A stretch of 64,000 bases of DNA from Struthidea cinerea (taxonomy: Eukaryota; Chordata; Aves; Passeriformes; Corcoracidae): NCBI GenBank assembly GCA_013397865.1, contig VZTI01002070.1, positions 1,664,332-1,728,331 of the forward strand, in the 5' to 3' direction. The notes under the pieces were generated by a model, which saw nothing but the letters and a program-made list of their open reading frames with translations, did no database searches and was not told the origin of the DNA. Below are positions 28,173-39,586 of this stretch, one piece after another (the first letter of the stretch is position 1; the number at the start of each line of letters is the position of its first letter). Position numbers and translations under genes: made by a program.

Positions 28173-29004
28173 CTACAGGGTGGACGAGCTTTGCTTATAG
28201 TCCCTCAGGATGACAGAGGCATAGGTCACATCTGGGGGTGTGCAGAGCACCGACTCCGACACAGGGGAGCTGGGCACGGAGCTGCCTGAAGCCACTGAAT
28301 CCCGGAAAGGGGACGGGGGTGTCAGCGCTGGAGAGTCTTCTAGAGTCATTTTGCTGGTTGCTGGCTCCTCGTCCTCCTCCTCTGTGTTCTTTTCATACAC
28401 ATATCCCTGAATGAGCTTCACCTTCTCACTCTCTGCTTCCTCAGCCGGGGGAGACAGGAGCTCCTCACTGAAGGCAGCCACCTGGAAAGGCTGCAGGGCC
28501 GGCTGCTGCGGTGGCGGGGGCGGGTAGGGGGGCCGCACGCCATTCCCTGAGCCAGGAGTGGGGAGGACAGTGTTGAAGTCAGGGATGCTGGGGGCAAATT
28601 TGTTGACCACTCCTTGCAGCTGGTCCATGAGAGACTGTGGCTGCAGGGGCAGGGTCTTGGGGGACTGCTCAGGCAAGAAGAGTTGGGTTTCCTCCGCCGT
28701 GGCCTGCAGCGGAGGGGTCGTTGCCACCCGCCTGTGCACCACCATGGAAGGGCTGCTGGACTGGTTGAGGCGAACGGGCTGTCTATCTTCTTCCTCTACC
28801 ACATTGTACAGAGTTTTACTGCTGATGTCGGTAAAAGTCAGACTTTGGCCGTGGTAGTCTTTAGTTAGGGGTTTGATCACCGCTGTCTGATTGCACCCTG
28901 TCTCCTGGTTCTTCACATGCACTGAGAGTCTGTGCCACGTATGTTCCCCCTTTGGATCTTGTCTTCCACCTGGTTCAGACCATGACACAGACTTTCCATT
29001 AGAA
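28173..29004 (-). CDS. GRM1: GRM1 terminal coding exon: long mGluR1a cytoplasmic tail
   Basis: The last coding exon supplies about 277 residues of the intracellular tail of mGluR1a. It begins at acceptor TATTCATAG|TTCTAATGG, giving NSNGKSVSWSEPGG when joined to the 7TM exon, and ends at TAG (28173-28175). Recognisable blocks are WHRLSVHVK, NQTAVIKPLTK, KTLYNV, SPSMVVHRR, QSLMDQLQGVV, a proline-rich stretch (PPYPPPPPQQP), a short acidic stretch (TEEEDEEP), and the highly conserved ALTPPSPFRDSVASGSSVPSSPVSESVLCTPP region split by known motifs. PPSPFR (28302-28319) is the EVH1 ligand for Homer scaffolds, and the final SSTL (28176-28187) fits a class I PDZ ligand. Both tie the receptor to the postsynaptic density and IP3 receptors. 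Against about 308 residues in the human tail (from memory), this one is about 30 shorter, with no long poly-Gln run and less poly-Pro and acidic sequence. The frame is intact. Confidence 0.97.
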
Positions 29005-32000
29005 CTATGAATAAAATAAAGATGGGTTTATTTGCATTTACATTACGAAGACACAGGCAGTATAAAAAACAAGCCTACAAAAATACTGATTGCTTTGCCT
29101 CATCAGTAAGCCTCCCCCCTCCAGTTTTTCATGTCCTCCCAGAAACACTACATGAGAAAACAACACTGTGATTTTCATCCAAAAGTGATTACTTCCTGTT
29201 GGAATCCATCCTACAGCCAACCTGGAAAGGCTAGCCTGCGGGAAGGGCTCTGGGAGAGCCATCTGTGGTTTGAGGACTTGAGCTGTCATTTGGTATCTAG
29301 GTTTGCTCACCATTTTGCAGGGGAAAGAAAAAAAAACAGGAAAAAATCACAGGAAAAGCTTTAATTAAGCCTGATTTGCAGCTTATAGGAAATATTTTCA
29401 AGCTTTTGGAAGAAAAACAACCCACAGTCATAGCCTTTGGCAAACTGGGTAGAGAGAGAAATTGTTGCTAACCCCTCCTTTCCCTTGTATTCCCTCTCCG
29501 CCTTTTTGCACTTAGAAACAGATTAGCTATCAGAGAAATGAAGGACTCCCAGGGCTTCTATGAGGTAGGAGGCAAATGCACTGCTTCCTGGGTGACTGTT
29601 ATTTACAAACCAGCCTAAAATGCTGGGACCGAAAACAGCTGGTTTGTGTGGGAGGAGGAACAAGCAGCAGCATAACCATGGTGAGTCAAACCCTCTGACT
29701 CCTCGTATGGGCTGGGTCCCATCGAAAAGCTGGGCAGTTTGGCTGAGTGAGGATCTGAGGGTCAGGTCTGAGACTGAGAAACTGTAGATTTTTGCATTTC
29801 CCTGTACCCTTGAAGGGAGCAGCACTCAAAGCTGTGTGGCAGCTTGTTAGCAGCTGGTGGGACAGGGAGCTGAGCAGTGCTTTAGAGGACCAAGAAACTG
29901 TTTAATTGCAGGTCAGGCAGTGCAGATGGTTCACAAATCATAAAATACATCACCTGGGTAGAAACCAGAGATGGAGAGAAATTCTGAGATGATTTATTCG
30001 AAGCAGCCTTATCTCAGGGTTTCATCCATCAGGAACCAGAAGCAAACTAAGGATTAAATTTCAGACCCTGTGATTGTGGTGCAGATGGGAGACAAAGTGA
30101 GTGGGAGGCTTGCACAGCAGCCTCACCTCCTGCTACTGCACACACCAGGGGAGATCCCTTCCCTTAAAGTATTGCAGTATTTTTCTAAGCATTTCGCTTT
30201 CCTTGCTCAGACTCTCGTGGTTCTCCTTTTTAAGGAGTAAATAATTGCCACTTGAATTTTATTAAAAAAAAACATATTGACTGACTTTTTCATAGCTGGA
30301 AGAGACTGGTACAACACAGATAGTGTTATAAATCTGTCAAAACAGAAAAGAAATGTACATGACAATGTGTCACTTTTCTGCTGAGCAGTAAGTACTCCTG
30401 GAGAAAAAGAAAAGAATTTAGGTGGATCCAAGCTGGGAAACTCATCTCCAACTCCAGACTCCAAATGCTGGACCTGTGACTCACCACCTCTGTGGGAACT
30501 GGGGCACATGAAAGGGCCATTCTAAAAAAATCACAACTCCCCAAAGCATGTAGTTGGCATGACCTGGAGCTGTTGGATTTAGTTTTAACCTAGGGAATGA
30601 AAAAGCCAAGTTCCCAGCTGAAGAAGGAAGCCTCTATATTATAGTGATCAATGAAAAGATAAGAATGAAAGTTTAGAAGCATTCTTGTTGTGATCAAAAT
30701 GAGCTGTGGATGACTTTTTTTTTTTTTTTAAGTGCTATAGAGATAAGCAAATGAATATAACTCTGGAGTGTGAAAGATTTTTGAAGTAATGTTTTAACAT
30801 GCCAAGAACTGCAAATTCTTCACACAGAAACACATGTGGTCTACTTTAACTTTGAAACAAGTCTCTTCTTGTAAAGAGAAAAATAACTCAAGTGTTCTCA
30901 TATTGTATTTTGCTGATGCTGTAGCTTACAAATACTGCAATGGGCTTTTCTAAAAAAATATGATGATTATCTTTTGCCTTTTCTGCTAAGTCCACTTCTG
31001 CATCATTTATTTCTTCATATCTAGTTCTGGTGCATCGTCTCACTTTTGATTCCCTCCTCACACCATCTGTTTAGTCTCTATCTCATTTTATTTCCAAGAT
31101 TTTGTATTTTACATCAAAGGCAAGCACAGCTATTTTAAGGAAATCACTACCTCTGTCTTCAAGTCTTGCTCCTCTTTAGTTTATTTCCCTCTCCCTCACT
31201 CTCAAATTCTGCTCCTCTCACTTATTTCTTCTGTAGCACTCTCCATAGTCCGAAGTCGATGGCCATGCTTAAACTGTGCTAGGACTGCAATCTCCAAATG
31301 TGACCAAACCATTTCATCAGGATTTGTCTGGTACAAACTTGCTCTTTGGGGAGAGCTGGTGCTGCTCACACACTTTGCCTCTTGCTTGCCAGACCTTAAT
31401 GCTCATGGCTCCAATGGCCTCATGACAAAGAGCTTTAGGGCTGCAGTGGCTCTCCGTAGGATCCATTTGACAATATCCACTGATTATTCACCTCAGATTA
31501 TTGTTTCAGCTCTTTCCCTCTACTTTCTCTGCTTGCTATGTCCAAGCACTGCTAGCTTGTTAATGAGTCACATTTTGAGATGGAGTCCCAAGACTGCCAT
31601 AGAAATACCTGGGCTCTGTCTTGCTGGATGGCTGGCAGGGGGTCACACACATTCAGGCAGAATTCATAATTAACATGCAAGAAAAGCACTTGTTATGCTG
31701 GAACGAAGAGCAGCCATCTCAAATATCATTAATTGACATTTAGACAAAAAGCAAAGAGGGGTCTGCAAAAGCTCAGACCTGAACTGTATCTCAGTGAGAA
31801 GGAGCCGTCTCACTTGTGCAAAGCAATGATGACAATCCTGACTGCGTGGTCACCATTCGCTAAGTGATTGTCATCTCCTCTTTTGAAGGAAGCATCCGTT
31901 GGAGCAGGTCAAGATCAAAATAATCTGCCTGGCATAATGGGAGATGGGATGGCTTTCCACGCAAAGGCAAGAGAGGGCCCCAAGCTGGATCACAGTTGGG

Positions 32001-33311
32001 GTATTGAAAACCTGATGTTCAATTGCGCCACGACGAGGTGGCACCAAGTGGTGGTTTCTTCATTTCATCAGTAGGATGATTATCTAGTTCATGTCCACCA
32101 AGTATTTATTCGTCTTTCCTAACTCTGTCCTTTCTCCTGTCAATTTCTCATAGGATTTAGACTTCACACTTTCTGCATAGAAGTGAACTTTTTGGAGTCT
32201 CAAGGGATCTTAAGGTTTGTACTTGAGCATACCCAGTGTAACACTCCAAGCACTATTTCTTCAAATCCTCCCATCTAGTCTACATGTTCAGGCAGATTCC
32301 TGGATATCCTATCAGCACATAGGATGGGTTTGCTTTTGCTTATAGGCAAGAGCATGCATTGAATTTAGATGTTTTTTCTCAATTTTCACCACAGCTTTAT
32401 CTATGGGCTTTGTATTTTGGGGGAAATAGAAGTATATTTTTTGTATGACTTTTTATTAGTTTCATGAGCAGAGCTGTTGCTGTTTTTGGTAATTCAAAAT
32501 TTTGCTTTTAATTCATGCACTGATCTTTATAACATACTCTCTGCATGACTCTGGGGCAGTCATTTTGAGGCACTTTCAGCTGTTTATTATAGACACTAAA
32601 CAAGATGGAAAACAACTTCAGATCGTAATAGTTACTTGCTGAAAACCTTTAAAAGAACTGACGCACCCAGTTCTGAGTCTGTGGCTCAAAATATGCCTGC
32701 CCAACAGTAGGACATGCCTATAACCTGTCAGACGGCTCACTGTTCATTGTTAAGTATCTCCAGATGCTCATAATCTGGCCCCTCCTTGTGACCAGGAGTT
32801 CCCCAGACTCAAGTCCAGTTTCAGGCCAAGAACAGAGTCCTGCTCTTGCCAGTTCCTGGAGGATCTGACCTTGCTGGTTTCCTTGGAGCGGTGTCAAGTC
32901 TGAGTACCCCACAACAGCTGGTTCCTCTTTACACTGCAGGAGTGTGAAGAGGCCTTACTTTAGACATTGGATAGAAAAGGCTCCTTTACATTTAAGGGGC
33001 TGAATATTTCTGAAGTGAAAAATTATTGTCCCATTGGTCTGAGGTAAGCTAGTCTGTGCAACTCTCTGATCCTTTCACCAGTGAAGTTATAACCTGAGCT
33101 CCAGAGCACAGAGAATTAAATCACATTTGAGTCCTGTGCGCTTGAAATTTTGTCTTTTTTTTGCCTTGAACATTTTATGTGTAACAATCCCTAATTGATA
33201 GCATATGAAATAGTTAAGCAGCGTGATACGTGTTCTGATGAGGTTAACTCCAGGAACCCAGAAATTGGAAAATGGCTTCAGATGCAGTCAGGCAAAGTGC
33301 TTGATAAAGAG

Positions 33312-33335
33312 CCCTTCCTGTTTTAACAGGAAGGG
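33312..33335. repeat. Perfect 11-bp inverted repeat with 2-nt centre
   Basis: CCCTTCCTGTT and AACAGGAAGGG flank a TT centre, forming a near-palindrome of 24 bp in a GRM1 intron. It holds two opposed GGAA cores of the kind ETS-family proteins bind. A binding role is inference only. Confidence 0.8.
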
Positions 33336-34822
33336 ACATTCCTTGATCTATTAAGAGTTCATCCCGTTTCATCCTTTTAGGATGCCAGAGTGGTGGTCTG
33401 CTATCTTCTCCAAGTGTCCATGAGCTGAGGGCGAATCTTAAGCTTGCTGAGTGATACAGTCATTTGAGCCAGCTTGGTGGTGTTAGATAAGACACAGAGC
33501 ACAGATTTAATATATAAGGCTGTTTTTTTAAAAGCAACAATGGCAATTAACCAGAGGAAGAAGTTATAGGAGAAATAATAAATGTTACCTGTCTTTCATT
33601 GCCAGACCAATGATTTGGCCCAGCCTACCTCCTTGTAGTCACTACAACAGCTGAAATGCCACAGCCAGTAGGAAGCACTGGGATAACCTGGCAGTCCCTT
33701 CTATGAAGATAAAATCTTAGGAATGAACATAAAATGCAAACTGAGAAGCTTATCAACTTTGTCAGCAAAAATTAAGTCTGAAACAAACCCTGAACTATCT
33801 TACTAGCAACCAGAGGAGGTCAGTGTCAGGTACTGCCCAGTCACCAGATGCTGCTCCTCCCTTCAAAGAGCAGGGCACATTTACAGCCACCCAACAGCCA
33901 GCTCCAGAGCACAGCGCATGTGGGGCTGTCCCTGAGCCCTGACACAGAGGTGACCAGCCTTTGGAGGCAGTGGGACAGAGAGCAAAAGGAAATGCCTTGT
34001 TCAAAAGCCGTGCATTGGACAAAACCTTTCTCATCCCCACACAGCAGTTGCTGCTGGATGTCATCCTCGGGAATCCGGTGGAGGAATTTCTGCCCTGCCC
34101 ACAGAGAGGCAGTCAGTCAGCGCCAAACATTCTCCAGCCCTGCAGTCGCGTTAAGTGGTAATGAGCCTGAGTAAAGCTCTGTCCCGCTGCCGCCTCACTG
34201 TTCCCAGGGACCGAGCTAACAAGCCTAAAATTTAAGGCTAATACCTGCACTGCAGCACGCTGCAGGTGCTTTGCTGGTATCCCCAAGGTCTCTTCCATTA
34301 TTGTTTTCATTTCAGTAAGGCCACTGGGGCATGAAATTTGATTAAGGGAGTGAGCAGATTTTAATCCAGGGTAGTGATATCTCCCTGCACTGAGCAGCCC
34401 CTCCTCTCAGAGCTTCTACAGCCTGATGCTCATTAGCAAAGCAAGCCATGCTGGTCTGCGTGTTCCTGCAAGCCTAACTTCTGGAACACTGGTTCTAGGG
34501 ACTCATCTCTTAAACTTGGGTTGGTAAAACTCCTCTGCACTCTCTCATGAGTGAGGGAGTCATCATCAACCACAGTCCCTATCTGGCGTATGCTGAGGAT
34601 TTTTGCCTGTTATAATCACCTAAATGAAAAAAAAGACTCACAAACCAATTTCAGCCTTAGTTCGTTTACACTATAATCTCTATCTTGGTAATCAGAAACA
34701 GTTCTCACAGCATGGCTCCAATGCTTTTGTTAGTGCTGTATAATTAGAGCAAAGTTTAACCTCCCACTTGTGTTTCTGGAAATTTAAATTACTTAACTAA
34801 CTTTTCCTTGTTGCTCCCCTCC

Positions 34823-34839
34823 TTTTTTTTTTTTTTTTT
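34823..34839. repeat. 17-base T-run in GRM1 intron
   Basis: A homopolymer tract with no recognisable element attached. Confidence 0.85.
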
Positions 34840-36324
34840 GACAAAATTGCCTTGGGCATTGGACATAATATTCTATGTGAATTAGAGCACTGCTTTAAAT
34901 GTATGATGAAAACTGCTTACACAAAATATAGGAAAACATAATGCTGTTACACTGTCTTGCCAGGGCAAAATCTGATGATACTTAGGGGTGTTGTGGGTGA
35001 GCTCAAGTCCAGAGCTGCCTTTCCAACTCTCTGTCTTGCCACTGGTTTATGTCAAATAAATGTAACATACTCATTTCCTTCATAAGTTACTCTAATGCAG
35101 AAGTTAAGTATCTGATTACACATAAGCTTTCTAATGTATATTGACCCTATTGATAATTGGGGTATTTTTCTCTTTTTTAAAATTGAAATCTTAATATTAT
35201 ACAGTCTGTAATGCGGATGCAGTATGTCTAGGCTGAGTACCCTGTGATGAGATCCTGGTTTCCATCCACAGGGTTTCCAGGTAGGGGTCAGACCCTTGGG
35301 CAGGATCAGAGGTTGGCAGCCCCCCTCACGTCTCTGCTGTGGTCACCCAGATGGGGAAAGCTGGAACCGGGACTGGGGTCACTCACTTTACGTTTGTGCT
35401 ACCATGGAACGGGCTGGCTGCTAGGCTCATACCTGGCCATAGGGGCAGGGAGTTATTTCCAAATCCAACAGCTCAGATATAGCCAAATATTCCCAAATAA
35501 GGAGATTTATTCTACATACATTTTTATGTACATAAGCACTTTTATACGGCTGTGAATCTGGGGGCACTAGGGAGTGGTGAGAGAAATGGTCAGTGCATTG
35601 CTTCAGGGCAGTTGAAGTCCCACAGCTTCAGCACGTACCACAGATCTAACCTACCTAGCTCAACAGAGGTGGGAGGATATTACACTGATAATGTGTATGA
35701 AGATCTGACCACTAATTATAATCACTACTAGAAATTGGTAGTCTCTGAAATACAGAAGCTGAGTCACATTTCAGTCATCTAATTATTAGTCAAAAGATTT
35801 GGTTCACCTGTGTGTTCATTAGGTATTTTGAAAAAGTTATCAAATAACTACGAAAGTGTTGCTTTGAGAAAACAATCTAATAAATAATACAAAGTTCAGG
35901 ATAATAAACAATTTGTCAGAAACAGCAATAAAATTCATCCAGTGTTCAAGAAATGAAGATGAGAAACCTGCAAATCAAAGTGAAATTAAAAAGTGCTCTT
36001 AGTAGTGAATAGCTTTTGAATCTGTTTATTTTGTTCTTATTAATAAGTAAACCCCACCAAATATTCAGAGTGACTTCATCCTACTGAATCACTTTTGTAA
36101 TTATGTTAAGGACAATAAAGATCATGGATGGGAAAAGCATGGTGTAAATCATCATAGGCCCTCTGTTATCAACGGAGAAGCACATTTGTGTTATCTGCAG
36201 GTGTGTTTCATGCTGCACATTCAGATAAATGTATATGGCAGTGCAGCCAATGCCAATGCTTGATCTGAAGCATTTATTCTGACAGGCTCAGAAGGAAGCA
36301 CAGTTGATAGAACCTGAAAACTGA

Positions 36325-36371
36325 AAAGTACAATGTTTTGAGCAACGTACAAAGTACAATGTTTTGAGCAA
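36325..36371 (+). repeat. Two-copy tandem duplication, 26-bp period
   Basis: A 21-bp word beginning AAAGTACAATG and ending TTTTGAGCAA occurs at 36325-36345 and again at 36351-36371 with no mismatch. This suggests a recent local duplication in a GRM1 intron. Confidence 0.9.
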
Positions 36372-37245
36372 AGGAACCTGGAAAGCTTAGGAACATAGGA
36401 AGAAAATGCTGGAATTAAATTCATTTACAAAAAAATTTAGGTGGTTGCAACTAAGGCAAAATAGTCTGTAGGACTGGGAGGCTGTGAAGATCAACAACCT
36501 TCAAAAAACATTACATCAAAAGAAATGCCATGGAGCTGCTGTTGAATAAGAAACACTCATTAATGAACTTTGAATGTAATAAAACCACAAAAATTGCCCA
36601 TGAATTCTGTATTCCCCACTCAAAAGCACTACACCATGGTGCAGAGATCAGTAGGTCTTTCCTATGAATGCAATTTAATAGTAATTAAGACAGCTGGAGG
36701 TTTTTCCTTGCTTTCTGTAATCCTCTGTGGTTCTGATGGAAAATTATTTGGGCCACCATGTCTTTTGCCAAAAAGGTATTGACAAACTGAAAGCTGTATA
36801 GTGAACAGCAATAAAAAAGCACTGGGGACATAGAATAGAGCGCATGAGATAAAACTAAAATATCCAAATATATTCCAGTTTTCTTCAAGCATCTCGAAGG
36901 TATTAGCACCAAGGTATTTCACATGGCATAGAGATGCCCAACTGAGACCCCTAAATGAAGCTAAGAAAGGGCCAAATTATACTGCACACCCAGAATATTT
37001 CCTAGTCAATAGCTGTATCAGAGCAGGAATAAATTCCTGCTGAACAGAAAAGCCTGTTGCCCTGGATATTTTCTGCCAAAAAGTGTGCAACCTTTGCAGG
37101 GGTAGCAGTCAATGAGGTCCTTCTCCCACTATAACTTGTCAGATTCTCTGGTATACTTGAGAATGAAATAAACTCCCAGCAGTTTAAACAGGGCTTAAAG
37201 AGCCATCAGACTTGCCTTAACATGCCAGCATTTTGAGTGCTTCAC

Positions 37246-37275
37246 CCTGTGGCAACTCAACCAAGTTGCCACAGG
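37246..37275. repeat. Perfect 12-bp inverted repeat (hairpin)
   Basis: The arms CCTGTGGCAACT and AGTTGCCACAGG are exact reverse complements around a 6-nt loop (CAACCA). It lies inside a GRM1 intron. Pairing does not extend convincingly beyond the 12 bp. Confidence 0.85.
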
Positions 37276-39505
37276 AAGTTTAGTCATGAGGCCTCTTGTC
37301 TGTAATGTATGGCTCTCCGTAATATGCTGCAGCACACAGAGCAGCCTATAATGCCTGTGGGTTTTTTGGGTGTATCCAAAAGTTTCCATGGTAACAAATG
37401 TGTAGCTTCAGAAGAAAAAAGCCCTGAAACTCAGAGCTGATGCTTCTGGGGTTTTTTAATATGATAACAAAATGTTATGATTCTGTATTTTGATGATTCT
37501 GCATTTCTAACCATCTCCAGGATTGTACGGAAAATGGAGACAAACATTAGTGAAATTGATGTTGCTAAGTATTATATGCATCAAAACAAGACAGTTTCAA
37601 GACTCTACACCTACTTGCTTGTAACTGGGAGCTGAGGGAAACCATAGCATGCATGGTGATTTCTAGCATGTTGTGGGGGTGAAGCAGGGCCTCCTAAGGA
37701 AAATCTGGACTTGCAAACTGCTGCAGTTCTGGTGAATGAGACTGAGGCTTGAGACAAGGTGGTGCTGATGGGCAGCTGGTGATATGATAGACACTTATCT
37801 ACTGCTCAGACTAGGCTTTGTGGCCACAGGGAGCTCAGGCAGTCGGTTGCTGATGGAGGACATGCCCTTCCCTGGGCCACAGTGCAACACTGCCAGGCCT
37901 CTGAACACATCAGCCCTGGCTGGAGGAAGAGGGAAGCCTGAGGGGCAGGGAAGCCAAAATAGCAAGCTTCATGCTCAGCAGGTCTGAAAAACTCCACTGT
38001 TTCTTAAAGCCTTTCTTACTGGGCAGCTGCCGCAAGCATTTGGAGACCTGTTGACAGGTTGGAGCCCCACCAGAAGTGTTTCTCAGGAGCTCATGTGGAT
38101 AAGGACTTTTTTTTCCAAACTGAAAAAAGATCCCAAGCATTGTCATGCAAAAAAGCAGGAGCTTCAGCCTTCCCTGTGGTCAGGAGTTTCACAGCCTGTG
38201 CCCATGCTTTTCCGAATAGAATCTGTTGTTGCATTTGCTTTTGCCTCTTAATAGTATGCCTGTGTTGGACTCCCATTTGAATTTCCAGACAGACAATTGG
38301 TGATCTGTACCCTGAGGATCTGCAGCACTTGTTCCAGTTCAGAAAAGGGGCATATTGTTCTGACTAGAAGATAGTAACAAAATATTTGTACTGCTTCTTA
38401 CACTGCCTGTGTACAGTTTGCCTTTCAGGGTGCCAAATCTGGTTGCTGCGCAAGCCCTGTAAAGCCATCACTACTGCTGCAAATGTATGATGCATTTTTG
38501 GGATTTCTTCTGATCTGAAAATCAGAGGGGCAGGTTGGATTGAATTAACATCGTTGCTACATGCCCACAAATTGCACAGACTCTCAGAGACATACACAGA
38601 GCTAGAATGCTTTGCACTGCTCAGAGCAGTGCAACAGCATCTCTGGTTGCAGCAAGCAGCACTGCTCAAAATGCTGTGTCAGTGGATCACAAGCATCTTT
38701 CCACCGAATCACTGCACAATATTCCCTGGGGCGGGGAGCAGGACTGTTTCACATCTGCTGCTCATAAGATGGAAATGAACACAGATCTGGAAGAAAGGAG
38801 GTGAAGCCTGTCTGTTTTTGCAACAGCTTGCTTGTTTTCTCCACTGTGTTTGTGTTTGCTCAGAGAGGGCAGTATTTGCACTTCTTGCATCTGAAGAGCT
38901 GAACTTCGCTATTGTTTGCTGAATGCAGAATTATGCAGAATCTGAACATCTTTCAGAAATTATAACAGAAAAAGAATTCACTGCTATTGAGATGCTCTTT
39001 GTTCCTACGCCAAATCCTGCTGGTTTTATTTACATGTGCCTTCTTGTGATTTCCCTGTTTTCTGTGAAATCTCTTCCCACCAAACAAATGTTTTCTGTGT
39101 TCCCTCTGCTGGGTCTGCAGCCGCAGGTTCGCTAACAAGCACAGGTCAGCAAGATCTGACCTGTGTAAAGCAGACAGGATAATGTCATCTCTATCCAAAA
39201 CTATAAAAAAGAGAAAAAATGTTGGCTAAATGGAAAAAGAAGGTAAAATTAGTACCAAAAAAGAGGACATATTTGCAAAGTTGTAGACATTTAGAAATAA
39301 AAAGTAAAAGCTGCAAAAAAATTATTCAGTGTCCTCTTCATCACATCTGGACAATGTTTAAAGTATTGTGTGAAACAAGGGGACATAAGCAAATTTCCCA
39401 TCTTTAATGGCATGCACCACATTTGTCCCATCATTAGACATGATAAACCAATGAGAAAGAGAAAGCAAGGGGTAAAACCACTCTTTGTCATGCAGCTTCT
39501 CTTAC

Positions 39506-39586
39506 ACATTCACTGCAGGGATTTTTCAAAGCTGCACATGTGCCGACGGACACTGGCTGGTGGGCGAGAATTCTGGCTGCCTCTTC
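39506..39586 (-). CDS. GRM1: GRM1 alternative exon giving the short mGluR1b C-terminus
   Basis: This 81-nt cassette exon lies in the intron between the 7TM and terminal exons. Joined to the AA left by the 7TM donor it reads KKRQPEFSPTSQCPSAHVQL and then TGA (39526-39528). That is nearly identical to the 20-residue mGluR1b tail I know from mammals, differing at about one position. The acceptor is strong: a run rich in T and C ending CAATCTTCAG|GAAGAGG. The donor is GAATGT|GTAAGAG, leaving 20 nt of exon after the stop. I recall the mammalian exon as about 85 nt, so the size agrees. The short form lacks the Homer and PDZ ligands of the long tail. It ends soon after the RRKK motif, which is known to restrict surface delivery of this isoform unless it pairs with the long form. 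The product is inferred from sequence only; use in this species is not shown. Confidence 0.93.

Larger units (their letters stand above)
29005..39505 (-). other. GRM1 intron between the mGluR1b exon and the terminal exon
   Basis: This is about 10.5 kb of intron bounded by GTAAGAG at 39505 and TTATTCATAG at 29005. When the 1b cassette is skipped it is part of one 27.6-kb intron running from 56647 to 29005. It contains two perfect short hairpins (33312-33335, 37246-37275), a 26-bp-period duplication (36325-36371) and T-runs near 30717 and 34823. No coding sequence is recognised. Confidence 0.85.

Noticed and set aside
28558..28868. Two plus-strand frames over the terminal exon
   Set aside because: Antisense shadows of the mGluR1a tail, whose frame is confirmed by motifs and splice phase.
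37460..37520. ATGATTCTG words suggesting the 8-bp tail of a CR1 element
   Set aside because: Only two imperfect words, and no upstream CR1 sequence could be recognised.
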